Shown in pieces: positions 1 to 7,830 of a stretch of 64,000 bases of DNA. Source of the stretch: Bradyrhizobium yuanmingense (GTDB lineage: Bacteria > Pseudomonadota > Alphaproteobacteria > Rhizobiales > Xanthobacteraceae); contig NZ_JARFML010000013.1 of the NCBI RefSeq assembly GCF_029167105.1, positions 171,116 to 235,115 of the forward strand, written 5' to 3'. Both the position numbers and the translations under genes were made by a program. Each line of letters opens with the position of its first letter. Positions within the stretch are counted from its first letter, which is position 1. The notes under the pieces are model-generated. The model did not search any database, was not told the DNA's origin, and worked only from the letters and a program-made list of their open reading frames with translations.

Positions 1-244
1 CCAGCGTTGCGGTCCAGAGCGTGCGCAGCAGGACGCGCATGTGAACCGGGTTTTCGACGACGCGCGCGTAATTCTCCGAGGTCGGATGCGGCTCGAGAAT
101 GCTGATCACCAGGAGCTGCAGGATCGGATAGACGAAGACGAAGGCGACGAGGGCGAAAAATGGCAGCAGCAGCAGCAACGTCGACAGGCCACTCAGCCGA
201 CGGCCATCGGAACGCCAGAAATGCGATCGCCGCGCCTCCATCAT
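1..244 (-). CDS. ABC transporter permease, N-terminal part (runs off the window)
   Basis: This is the beginning of an inner-membrane permease of the spermidine/putrescine (PotB-like) type. It reads MMEARRSHFWRS and then a long hydrophobic first membrane segment (LLLLLPFFALVAFVFVYPIL, about residues 24-43). That is followed by a loop with EPHPTSENYARVVENP, typical of this permease class. The start codon overlaps the stop of the ATPase gene (ATGA), so the two are translationally coupled. The gene continues beyond base 1, so only about 80 residues are visible. Family is clear from the context and first helix; the substrate is not. Confidence 0.8.
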   Translation of the reverse strand, partial: MMEARRSHFWRSDGRRLSGLSTLLLLLPFFALVAFVFVYPILQLLVISILEPHPTSENYARVVENPVHMRVLLRTLWTATL

Positions 245-1356
245 TGCCGCTCTCCCCGGTAGAGCAGCATCGCCTCCGGAGGGATCGCGAAGGACGCAAC
301 GTCGCCTGGGGCCAAAGAGCTGAGCTGCGAGGCGCCGGGGATTCGCGCCCGCATCTCGGTGCCGTCAGGCAGACGTCCGATCAGCAGCAGCGCCGCCCCG
401 GCATAGACGATGTCGCTCAACGTCACAGCGATGACTTGCCCGCTGGAGCCGGCGCCGAACTGTAGCCGCTCAGGCCTCACGGCCAGCACCGCGGCCTCGC
501 CGGCTGCAACCGGCTCAACGGCCGCCGTGGCCGGCAGACGCCATGTTTCACCCCATGGGAGAGCCACGGAGATGTCGTCGCCGACGCTTTGGACGGCGAC
601 GTCGACGAAATTCATCTCGCCGATGAAGCCAGCAGTAAAGAGATTCGCGGGCCTTTCGTAGAGCTGGCGCGCCGGCCCGATCTGCTGGATCTTGCCGTCC
701 CTCAGGACGGCGATCCGGTCGGCCATGGTTAGCGCCTCGCTTTGGTCGTGGGTGACGAAGATGACGGTGATGCCGAGCTCGGCGTGCAATCGCTTGATCT
801 CGAGCTGCATGTCTTCGCGCAGATTCTTGTCGAGCGCACTGAGCGGCTCATCCATCAGCAGGACGCGCGGCTGATAGACGATGGCACGCGCGAGCGCCAC
901 GCGTTGCTGCTGGCCGCCTGAAAGCTCATTCGGGCGACGGTAGCCATAGCCTGCCAGCCGCACGGTCGCGAGCGCGGCTTCGGCGCGCGCGTGACGTTCA
1001 GCCGTCCGGAGACCGCGCATCTTCAGGGGAAAGGCAACATTGTCGAGAATCGACATGTGCGGGAACAGCGTGTAATTCTGGAACACCATTCCCAGATTGC
1101 GTCTGTTCGAAGGAACATAGGTCAGGTCTTCGGAATCGACGTGAATGGTGCCGCTGGTCGGGAATTCAAATCCTGCGACGCTCATCAGGATCGTGGTCTT
1201 TCCGGAGCCGCTTGGTCCGAGCAGGGCGACAAACTCACCGGCAGCAATATCGATATCGACGCCATCGACGGCGGATACGGCACCGAAGCGCTTCTCCAAG
1301 CCACTGATGCGGATCGATGCGCCCGACGCCGATTGTCTGGCCGATGCAATATCCAC
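241..1356 (-). CDS. ABC transporter ATP-binding protein, PotA/spermidine-type
   Basis: This is the cytoplasmic ATPase of an importer. It has Walker A (GPSGSGKT, about residues 47-54), a Q-loop (VFQNYTLFPH), the signature LSGGQQQR, Walker B (VLLMDEP) and the H-loop (FVTHDQSEA). A C-terminal TOBE-like region (VRPERLQFG) is typical of spermidine/putrescine or iron-type importers. I chose the GTG at 1356 because a GAAGGA lies just upstream; a TTG at 1407 would add 17 residues. The permease follows with a 4-base overlap. The sugar-acid genes lie upstream, and a 15-bp operator-like motif shared with otnK precedes this gene, which suggests co-regulated uptake of the same substrate. Confidence 0.9.
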   Translation of the reverse strand: MDIASARQSASGASIRISGLEKRFGAVSAVDGVDIDIAAGEFVALLGPSGSGKTTILMSVAGFEFPTSGTIHVDSEDLTYVPSNRRNLGMVFQNYTLFPHMSILDNVAFPLKMRGLRTAERHARAEAALATVRLAGYGYRRPNELSGGQQQRVALARAIVYQPRVLLMDEPLSALDKNLREDMQLEIKRLHAELGITVIFVTHDQSEALTMADRIAVLRDGKIQQIGPARQLYERPANLFTAGFIGEMNFVDVAVQSVGDDISVALPWGETWRLPATAAVEPVAAGEAAVLAVRPERLQFGAGSSGQVIAVTLSDIVYAGAALLLIGRLPDGTEMRARIPGASQLSSLAPGDVASFAIPPEAMLLYRGERQ

Positions 1357-1441
1357 GGAGCCTCGCTTCCTTCTGTCTGCCTCGATGCGGGCGACCCTTG
1401 CACCCAATCCAAAGCCGCCGGCACGGCTTCGCTTCGATATA

Positions 1442-1456
1442 ATATTTGATATATCA
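1442..1456 (-). promoter_or_regulatory. Operator-like palindrome, copy 1
   Basis: On the minus strand this reads TGATATATCAAATAT. It contains the perfect palindrome TGATATATCA (1447-1456) and is identical over 15 bases to the site upstream of otnK at 4235-4249. It sits between the shikimate-dehydrogenase-like gene and the ABC ATPase, upstream of the ATPase start. The shape would suit a dimeric GntR-type repressor. No such regulator gene is visible in the window, so that is inference. Confidence 0.55.
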
Positions 1457-1458
1457 GG

Positions 1459-2247
1459 CTATCGCGCGATGAACCCGGCGACAAGGGCCATCTGCGCATC
1501 GAGCATCGGCTTTCCGCCGATGACCTTTGCGCCCTGCGCAGCCGCCCTTGCGAGAAGCCGCGTGACGGCAGGATGGACGATGATGTCGCTGACGGTGGCG
1601 TCGGGACCGACGCCTTCGATATCCAGCGGAAGCGGGTCGTCCGGTTTCATGCCGAGCGACGTCGTATTGACGATGAGATCGAATGCGCGTGCCTCCGCGC
1701 GACCGGCGCTGACCTTCGTCGCGGGATAATGCGCAGCCACGGCGGCCGCAAGCGCGCGAGCTTTCTCCTTATCCCGGTTCATGATCATGAGTTCGCGGGC
1801 GCCGGCCTCCGCCAAGCCGAATGCAGTTGCACGTCCCGCGCCACCAGCACCGACCTGGAGCACCTTCCGATCCCGAACCGCGACGTCATGCTGAGCGAGG
1901 CTGACGATGAATCCCCTCGCGTCCAGATTGTCGCCAACGAGACTTCCTTCGGCCGTTCGCTTGACGAAGTTGACCGCGCCGATGCGCCGTGCCGCCTCCG
2001 TCATGTCATCCAGATGCTCGGTCACGCAGGTCTTGTGCGGGATCGTGACGCCGAAGCCGAAGACGTTGCGCATCAGCCTGATGCTTGCAACGACGTGGCC
2101 GAGATCGCCGGGCAGGACGTGGATCGGCGACACCGCCAGGTCGTCGCCGATCGATCCGAAATAGGCATTCATCACCGCACTCGCCCGCACATGATCGATC
2201 GGGTCGGCGAGCACGAACATGATCTTGGTCTTGCCGGTGATCTCCAT
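1459..2247 (-). CDS. Shikimate dehydrogenase-like NAD(P) oxidoreductase
   Basis: This is an AroE-family protein of 262 residues. The substrate-binding N-terminus contains FGFGVTIPHK, the family's catalytic-lysine motif. The Rossmann domain carries VGAGGAGRATAFGLA, and NTTSLGMKPDD matches the family's N-T-(T/S)-x-G-M block. The start at 2247 is preceded by GAAGGA and lies 13 bases after the aldolase stop; the longer reading would run into that gene. It is third in the otnK-otnC operon. Its position suggests it oxidises a hydroxy acid of the same pathway rather than shikimate, because other tetronate operons use a 3-hydroxyisobutyrate-type dehydrogenase here. A true quinate/shikimate role cannot be excluded. 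Confidence 0.85.
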   Translation of the reverse strand: MEITGKTKIMFVLADPIDHVRASAVMNAYFGSIGDDLAVSPIHVLPGDLGHVVASIRLMRNVFGFGVTIPHKTCVTEHLDDMTEAARRIGAVNFVKRTAEGSLVGDNLDARGFIVSLAQHDVAVRDRKVLQVGAGGAGRATAFGLAEAGARELMIMNRDKEKARALAAAVAAHYPATKVSAGRAEARAFDLIVNTTSLGMKPDDPLPLDIEGVGPDATVSDIIVHPAVTRLLARAAAQGAKVIGGKPMLDAQMALVAGFIAR

Positions 2248-2260
2248 GAAGCTGTCCTTC

Positions 2261-2908
2261 TCAGGCCGGCAAAGCGGCGCGGCCGTAACTGCCGTAGCGC
2301 TCGACCACTCGCGCCATTTCGTCATCGGCTAGGATCGCGGGTTCGCCGGCCTGACAGGCGAGCAGATACTGGCGGGCAAGGGTTTCGAGCTTCACGGTGA
2401 GGTCGAACGCCGCCTGCAGCCCTTTGCCCACGGCAATCATCCCGTGGTTCGCGAGCAGACAGGCCTTGCGCTGTTTCAGCGCGGCGACGGAGCCCTCGGC
2501 GAGAGCCCTGGTGCCGAATGTTGCGTAAGGTGCGCAAGGCACATCATTTCCACCAAAACTGGCGACCATGTAGTGGAATGCTGGAATCGGCCTTGCGAGG
2601 CAGGACAGCGCGACGCAGCAGTCGGCATGGCTGTGCACGACCGCGTTGACATGCGGATAGGCGTTGAGGATCGCCAGATGCATGTGCCATTCACTCGAGG
2701 GCAAGCCGTCTCCAACCACCGTTCCATCGCGCTTCAAACGGACGAGATCGTCGATCGTCGTATTGCCGCTATTGCCGCCCGTCGGTGTAATGAGAATGTC
2801 TTCTCCGATGCGAGCGCTGACATTTCCGCTGCTGCCGTGATTGAAGCCCTTGGCTTCCAGGCGCGCTACAGTCTCCAGCACGGATTGCCTAAGTTCGCGT
2901 TCGTTCAA
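2261..2908 (-). CDS. otnC: Class II aldolase/adducin protein, 3-oxo-tetronate 4-phosphate decarboxylase (OtnC-like)
   Basis: This 215-residue protein has the class II aldolase fold. Visible features are the phosphate-binding stretch GSSGNVSAR (about 25-33), ITPTGGNSG, the zinc pair in VVHSHADCC (about 91-99) and a third histidine in ANHGMIA (about 155). In OtnC proteins this scaffold decarboxylates 3-oxo-tetronate 4-phosphate to dihydroxyacetone phosphate. Its start overlaps the stop of the upstream DUF1537 kinase by 4 bases. That pairing is the hallmark of the tetronate pathway, so I prefer OtnC over fuculose-phosphate aldolase. Confidence 0.88.
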   Translation of the reverse strand: MNERELRQSVLETVARLEAKGFNHGSSGNVSARIGEDILITPTGGNSGNTTIDDLVRLKRDGTVVGDGLPSSEWHMHLAILNAYPHVNAVVHSHADCCVALSCLARPIPAFHYMVASFGGNDVPCAPYATFGTRALAEGSVAALKQRKACLLANHGMIAVGKGLQAAFDLTVKLETLARQYLLACQAGEPAILADDEMARVVERYGSYGRAALPA

Positions 2909-4191
2909 TTCACCGCCTCCGGATTCAACATCGCTTCGAGAGTCGTCGCGAACAGGTCGACAGGGCCCAGCTTGCCGGACTTCAGGCAGAGGGCCACCGG
3001 ATCCTCGTCTTCGGTCACCGCAGTGCCGATGCCGGGCCCGCCATAGGGACCGACCCGCAAGCGCCGAATCCCGAGCTGTTCGACGATCGAACCAGACGTT
3101 TCGCCACCGGCCACGACGAAGCGCCGCACGCCGACACCGCGAAGAGAGACAGCAAGCCGACCAAGAATGGTTTCGGCGAGTTCCGCCGCGCCTTCTCGGC
3201 CGTACCGCTGCTGAGCCATTTTAACGGCCTCCGGAGCGCCCGAGGTGGCGAAGCCAACGGGACCGCGGCCCAGCCGCGGCCGCGCCCAGTCGAGCGCATC
3301 GCCAACCGTCGCCGCCACATCTTCAGCGTTCAGAAGATTGATGCGAAGCAAGGGATGGCTCTTCTCGAATTCAGCAAGTTGCTCCAACGTCCGCTCAGCG
3401 CAACTCCCGGCGAGGACCACGCCGCCGCCGCCAACCGCGCGCAGACTGGGCGGCCTCCTGTCGGCGGCGACGAGCCCGCGCGCCTTCCAGATGTCCGGGT
3501 AGTGCTGCACGATCGTCGCGTTGCCCGTCATCAGCTTCCAATCGCAAGTGAGCGTGGCAAGCGTATTGAGATCCCGATCGTAAATCGCATCTGCAATGAA
3601 GTAGCGGATACCCCGAGCCGCCGCTTCCGCGATCACGCGTCCGGCCGAGTCCGCGCCGGCGTCGACCTGCGAGTGCGCCAGAAGGCCAACCTTGGCCCGC
3701 GTCTGGCGCTGCAGAACCCGCACGAGATCGGGATCGGTCATGGGTGTCAGCGGGTCATTGCGTTTCGGCGAGTCCGAGATCAGCTCGGTCCCGAGAAACA
3801 GATGACCGTTATAGACGGTCCTTCGAAGGGCGGGAGAAGCCGGGCAGAAGGCGGTGTATTCGGCGCTGGTCAGCTGCATCAGCAGGTCGGAGACCGGACC
3901 GATATTTCCCTGGTCGGTGGAATCGAACGTCGCACAATATTTGAAGAAGATTTGCCTGACGTCCCGCGCGAGCAGCGCCCGTGCCGCCTTCGCGGTCATA
4001 CCGACGGCTTTGTTCGCGGGGATCACCCGCGTCTTCTGCGCGACCACGATAGCCGGCACATCGCCGCAGCTGCCGACGAGATCGGGGTCGGTGACAAATC
4101 CGCATTCGATTCCGGCAGCGATCAGCATGGCGGCCGTTTCCATGCCGCCCGTCAGATCGTCCGCCACCACTCCGAAGATGAGCTTCGTCAT
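2905..4191 (-). CDS. otnK: Four-carbon acid sugar kinase (DUF1537), OtnK-like
   Basis: This cytoplasmic kinase of about 428 residues phosphorylates four-carbon sugar acids (3-oxo-tetronate). The N-terminal domain begins MTKLIFGVVADDLTGG, with the DDLTG motif characteristic of DUF1537 proteins. The C-terminal domain has the nucleotide-binding FVVAGGETSGSIVEQLG, and RVGPYGGPGIG follows. I chose the start at 4191 because everything upstream in frame is unconserved and crosses the promoter. It is the first gene of the otnK-otnC-dehydrogenase operon. An operator-like palindrome lies about 45 bases upstream. Confidence 0.9.
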   Translation of the reverse strand: MTKLIFGVVADDLTGGMETAAMLIAAGIECGFVTDPDLVGSCGDVPAIVVAQKTRVIPANKAVGMTAKAARALLARDVRQIFFKYCATFDSTDQGNIGPVSDLLMQLTSAEYTAFCPASPALRRTVYNGHLFLGTELISDSPKRNDPLTPMTDPDLVRVLQRQTRAKVGLLAHSQVDAGADSAGRVIAEAAARGIRYFIADAIYDRDLNTLATLTCDWKLMTGNATIVQHYPDIWKARGLVAADRRPPSLRAVGGGGVVLAGSCAERTLEQLAEFEKSHPLLRINLLNAEDVAATVGDALDWARPRLGRGPVGFATSGAPEAVKMAQQRYGREGAAELAETILGRLAVSLRGVGVRRFVVAGGETSGSIVEQLGIRRLRVGPYGGPGIGTAVTEDEDPVALCLKSGKLGPVDLFATTLEAMLNPEAVN

Positions 4192-4234
4192 GCGTCTCGC
4201 AGACCTCAAGCAAATATCCGCGAACTCTGATACA

Positions 4235-4249
4235 TGATATATCAAATAT
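4235..4249 (+). promoter_or_regulatory. Operator-like palindrome, copy 2
   Basis: This is TGATATATCAAATAT, identical to the motif on the opposite strand at 1442-1456, with the perfect 10-bp palindrome TGATATATCA at its left end. It lies about 45 bases upstream of the otnK start. The surrounding AT-rich stretch (4211-4260) contrasts with the GC-rich background and probably contains the operon promoter. Confidence 0.6.
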
Positions 4250-4544
4250 GTGCAATACCGCCCGCCGCTGGAGACATATCCGACGTCGTTTTGATAGCCG
4301 TGGCGCGATGTTGTTTTCACATTCCGTATGGTGGGATAATGTAGCCGCCAATCGCGCAGCCAAGCATCCGCGAGAATGCAAGCCAATCCGGCAACTGCAC
4401 GAGGCCTCGTGCTCCGGCCGGAACCAACATGCCAGCTGCCCAAGTAGCGCGAAGCCCAACGCCTTGATCCAGCCACGTCTTTGGACATGGACCCGAACGG
4501 GCTCGGAGTTAGTCGCAAAGATCCTGCATCTCCCTACGTCGCAC

Positions 4545-4760
4545 TCAGTACGGTGGCGCCTTGCGCTGCCGCTGTGCCTTGCCGGCCTCCACCCACCACA
4601 CCAGATCGTCGGCAAAGCGGAGAAAGGACTGCTCGAGCGCGTTGCCGCCCTCACCGGTCGGCTGGCCGTCAGCCGAGAGGGTCTGACCGATCGGCCCGAC
4701 GGCGATCGTGCTCGAGCTTCATGCTCTCGACGCCGGGAGTCGTCGTGCCGGAGCTCGGGG
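4545..4760 (-). pseudogene. C-terminal remnant of an unidentified protein, frameshifted
   Basis: The minus strand reads as convincing protein ending VWWVEAGKAQRQRKAPPY and preceded by TIAVGPIGQTLSADGQPTG. Upstream of that the frame breaks at a stop; a plausible continuation (SSGTTTPGVESMKLEHD) lies in another frame. I suspect an NAD(P)H-dependent flavodoxin-fold reductase but cannot confirm it. The rest of 4250-4930 has no supportable gene on either strand. Together with the truncated cupin beside it, this is decayed DNA. Confidence 0.4.
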
Positions 4761-4930
4761 CGCCCGCGATCACCGTCGCGCCGGGTCAGTTTCTTTCGAA
4801 GGATGTCGGCCTGTTCGCCGCCTCGTTCTGGGTATTCGTCGACTCAATCAAGACTGTGGTTGGCAGGTGAGCAGGCCACTTTCGGAAAACAGCATCAGCA
4901 CCTCCATGCGACCGAAGGAGAACACGACCA

Positions 4931-5106
4931 TGAAAATGCGATTCATCCTAAGTGCAGCCTATGCTGCCATTGCCGTCGCCATGGCGACACCTGCCGCCGC
5001 CCGTGGTATCGGCGAAACGGTTACGCCGCACTTTCAGCAGACGATACCCAACATTCCCGGCAAGTCGCTTTCATCTGGCGTTGTTTACCGGGCAGCGCCA
5101 GACTGA
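4931..5106 (+). pseudogene. Truncated secreted cupin protein, 5' fragment
   Basis: There is a good start with GAAGGAG upstream and a Sec signal peptide (MKMRFILSAAYAAIAVAMATPAAA). The mature start, GIGETVTPHFQQTIPNIPGK, resembles the opening of small periplasmic cupins that I recall from Bradyrhizobium-type genomes. The frame then stops at 58 residues, before any cupin barrel motif (no G-x5-H-x-H). It is therefore probably a 5' stump left by a deletion near the tRNA-Lys integration boundary. The alternative is a genuine tiny secreted peptide. Confidence 0.5.
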
Positions 5107-5501
5107 CCGTTTAGCTATGCGCAACGAGAGCGACGTCGAGGGCCGGCACGCCTTCCGGCAAAGCAGGACTGGTGAACTTGTCGACATCAAAGAGGCGCCA
5201 CAACTCAGCACACGGCTGAATTCATACCGAAGCGCGCAGACCATCGTGAAGCACTACCGCGCCCGCAATGCGGCTCGTGCCGACTCCGGTATCGACTGGC
5301 TTGAATTGCAGGTTCGAAAGGAAGGGATGAAGGGCTGAACGGACACCGGTAGAGTCTCGTCAATCCGGTGGAGGCGTTGTAGCACGCAATCAACCCGACG
5401 ATTTCCGCCTTCCTAGGCGAGGCGTACGCTCCATCTCTCCCAGCCATCCGCAAACAAGGACCGTCTGAGCTCGATGTGATAATTCCCCGATTATCTGAGA
5501 C

Positions 5502-5545
5502 GTCGCACGTTGTGCGACATGCGACCACCAAAAGCGTCGCACAAC
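5502..5545. repeat. Nested inverted repeats beside the tRNA-Lys fragment
   Basis: GTCGCAC (5502-5508), GTT, then GTGCGAC (5512-5518) form a tight inverted repeat. GTTGTGCGAC (5509-5518) also pairs perfectly with GTCGCACAAC (5536-5545) across 17 bases. Two alternative hairpins are therefore possible. They lie just downstream of the tRNA terminator, on the chromosome side of the presumed island border. Confidence 0.5.
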
Positions 5546-5571
5546 ACTCGGTCTTTTCTTTTGATGGAATG

Positions 5572-5590
5572 AAAAAAGCCCTTGCGGGCC
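5572..5590 (-). terminator. Rho-independent terminator of tRNA-Lys
   Basis: On the minus strand the stem GCCC-GCAA-GGGC is followed by six Ts. It lies about 14 bases beyond the CCA end of the tRNA-Lys fragment, in the right orientation to end transcription of that tRNA. Its presence marks this copy as the displaced native 3' end; the copy at 63.47 kb has no comparable hairpin. Confidence 0.65.
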
Positions 5591-5603
5591 AACCTCTTAA
5601 GGG

Positions 5604-5645
5604 TGGTGGGCGCACCAGGGCTCGAACCTGGGACCCGCTGATTAA
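5604..5645 (-). repeat. 3' fragment of tRNA-Lys(CTT), att-like direct repeat copy 1
   Basis: Read on the minus strand, these 42 bases form the anticodon-side TTAATCAG, the variable region, a perfect T-arm (CCAGG-TTCGAGC-CCTGG), the acceptor 3' strand and CCA. The D-arm and 5' acceptor strand are missing, and an extra A disturbs the anticodon loop at 5646. So this is not a functional tRNA. The identical 42 bases occur at 63466-63507 in the same orientation. Tyrosine recombinases integrate at tRNA 3' ends, so the pair looks like element boundaries. Confidence 0.8.
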
Positions 5646-5650
5646 AGAGT

Positions 5651-6172
5651 TCAAGATACAGACATCGCGTTCTCCCTAATCCATCCGAGAAAATGAGACG
5701 CCTCCACGCTGGATCATTCGCTGCGCATTGGCGCCATTGTGGTGGAACCACAACCCAAAAGGCAGTGTCGATTTGTAACGAACCGGATTTCGCCCCCCAA
5801 CGAGGACTAGCCACGACGTGGACTACCGCTGCTTCGACCTCAAGCGGCTTGCGATGCGCTGTGCGATATCCGCCTTGGGCTTTGACTAGTTTGATGGACA
5901 AGGGTGTGGCTGAGAGAGTGTCAGTCAATCCCCGTTGAAGTACGAGCCGTTCTTCATTTCAGCACAGGGCAACCCACGGACTTGGCTACCGGTATCAACC
6001 GGGCGAACGGGCGGCGCTCCATTTCGAGCATCAAGCCGCGATCCGTAACGCCATCAATTGCTCCTCTGAAGTCCCAAAGGCCTCATGAAGGGGTTCGACG
6101 CGCGGTGCAAGCTGCCGACAATCGTAGCAATTCGGCATTGGCTTCGTCGGAAGCGCCCCCGAACGGCAAGCA
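5651..6172. other. Intergenic region without a recognisable gene
   Basis: I see no supportable coding sequence here. Short frames on both strands lack ribosome sites and family features. The stretch immediately inside the first tRNA-Lys fragment would be where an integrase is often found, but none is present. Confidence 0.5.
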
Positions 6173-7663
6173 ATGCCGCACAAACGCGCAAAGATGATTC
6201 AGTGCCAATCGGGAGCTGAAACATTGTCCCAGTCAGTACACGTTCGGGCCTTTCGTGACCTTCTGGACAGCGGGGGCGTTGTTGAGAACCCAGAGCGAAT
6301 CGCCGCCTACACAACGGATCAACGCCAGCTCTTCACGGGATCGACGTTTGCTGTGCTGAAGCCGGCCACGACGCAGCAAGTCGCTGACGTCGTACGGCTG
6401 GCGGCGCACTACGGGATCGGAATCGTTCCGCAAGGCGGCAACACCAGCTATTGCGGGAGTGCGACGCCCGACGCGTCCGGAACCCAGATTGTCGTGAGTC
6501 TCGAGCGGATGGACAGGATTCGCGAGGTTGATCCCGTCTCCATGAGCATCTCTGTCGATGCCGGCGCCATCCTTAAGAACATACAGGACGCCGCGGCGGC
6601 CGCCGGGCTTCTGCTGCCGCTCAGTCTCGGCGCGGAAGGGAGTTGCCGGATAGGCGGCAACATCGGCACCAACGCCGGCGGGCTGTCGGTGGTCAGGTAC
6701 GGGATGACGCGCGATCTGCTGCTCGGAATCGAGACGGTGCTAGCGGACGGCACGGTGGTCTCCGACATGCGCAAGCTGCGGAAGAACAACACCGGCTACG
6801 ACGTCAAACAGTGCTTCGTCGGAAGCGAGGGGACGCTCGGCATCGTCACCGGCGCAGTGTTGCGTCTCGCGCCCTTGCCGACCCGCCGCGCGACCGCCTG
6901 GCTGAAGCTCGCGAGCGGCGCGCCGCTTGCCGAGCTTCTCGCTCTGGTCCGCCGCGAATCCGCGGATCTGCTGACCGCATTCGAATTCATGGCGGCCCGA
7001 TCGATCGCACTTGCGACCGATGCAATGACCGATCCGCCCAGCCTTGGGGCCGGCCCAGCAGGCGCTGTCCTCGTCGAGTTCGCCTCTTCCTCACGCCATC
7101 TCGATCTCGACGAATTGATGGAAGCCGTGCTGGCCGAGGCGATCGAGGCCGGATGGCTCGACGACGCATTGCTGGCCCAGAGCGGATCGCAGCGGACCGC
7201 GATGTGGCGGCTCCGCGAGACCATCCCCGAGGGCGAGAAGCGCCGGAGCGGATCAGTCAAACACGACATCTCGGTACCGCTTTCCTCCATTCGGCGCTTC
7301 CTGGATCTGGCCGGCGCGCAGGTGCGATCGTATGACGCCAACCTTGAGCTGTCCGTCTACGGCCATGTCGGCGACGGCAATCTGCACTACAACGTGCTCG
7401 TTCCTCCCAATGTCGACCGGCTGGAGTTCACCAAGCGGATCGAAGGCAGCCTGTCGCTGCAACTCTACGACACGGCCGCGGCGCTCGGCGGCACGTTCAG
7501 CGCGGAGCACGGCGTCGGGCGGTTCAAGAAGCACCTTCTGGAACGGTACGGCGATCCTGGGCGCATCGCGGCAATGCGCCGGATCAAGACCGCCTTTGAT
7601 CCGGCTGATATCATGAACTCCGGCGCGGTCGTTCGTCCGCTGGACGAGACGCCCGGCTCATGA
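6173..7663 (+). CDS. FAD-binding 2-hydroxyacid dehydrogenase, GlcD/D-2-hydroxyglutarate dehydrogenase type
   Basis: This 496-residue flavoenzyme has an N-terminal PCMH FAD-binding domain (PQGGNTSYCGSA, then GGNIGTNAGGLSVVRYG). Its C-terminal oxidase domain has the family motifs YGHVGDGNLHYN, SAEHGVGRFKK and AFDPADIMNSG. Members oxidise D-lactate, glycolate or D-2-hydroxyglutarate and pass electrons to an acceptor. The start is uncertain: ATG at 6173 or at 6194, neither with a strong ribosome site. It stands alone on the plus strand at the left of the amine/D-amino-acid region. It could oxidise a 2-hydroxy acid produced by neighbouring enzymes; substrate specificity cannot be read from sequence. 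Confidence 0.9.
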   Translation: MPHKRAKMIQCQSGAETLSQSVHVRAFRDLLDSGGVVENPERIAAYTTDQRQLFTGSTFAVLKPATTQQVADVVRLAAHYGIGIVPQGGNTSYCGSATPDASGTQIVVSLERMDRIREVDPVSMSISVDAGAILKNIQDAAAAAGLLLPLSLGAEGSCRIGGNIGTNAGGLSVVRYGMTRDLLLGIETVLADGTVVSDMRKLRKNNTGYDVKQCFVGSEGTLGIVTGAVLRLAPLPTRRATAWLKLASGAPLAELLALVRRESADLLTAFEFMAARSIALATDAMTDPPSLGAGPAGAVLVEFASSSRHLDLDELMEAVLAEAIEAGWLDDALLAQSGSQRTAMWRLRETIPEGEKRRSGSVKHDISVPLSSIRRFLDLAGAQVRSYDANLELSVYGHVGDGNLHYNVLVPPNVDRLEFTKRIEGSLSLQLYDTAAALGGTFSAEHGVGRFKKHLLERYGDPGRIAAMRRIKTAFDPADIMNSGAVVRPLDETPGS

Positions 7664-7830
7664 ACCACCGTCCGGCGAGCTGGCGATACTTTCGTCCAGG
7701 CCCAAACGCTGCGCCCTCGGCTAAGCTCCTCGATCATCCAAATCGCTTCTAAAGAAAAATCCACCCCCAAGGAGTGGCTCAAGTTGGGGAGGAAACGCTC
7801 CTTCGGAACTGCCGACTTCCGGCTCGATCT

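Noticed and set aside
4248..5114. 288-residue plus-strand open frame at the left remnants
   Set aside because: It crosses the otnK promoter and two unrelated remnants in different frames; no conserved motif.
5116..5338. 74-residue frame starting MRNESDVEG downstream of the cupin fragment
   Set aside because: No ribosome site, no recognisable family, and it lies in decayed DNA; could be a trace of a lost gene but not supportable.
5476..5679. Peptide frame containing GGRTRARTWDPLIK (and a similar one at 63323-63538)
   Set aside because: This peptide is simply the antisense translation of the tRNA-Lys 3' end, a known spurious annotation.
5604..5680. A functional tRNA-Lys gene
   Set aside because: D-arm and 5' acceptor strand are missing and the anticodon loop has an extra base; only the 3' half is present. 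The same applies at 63466-63514.
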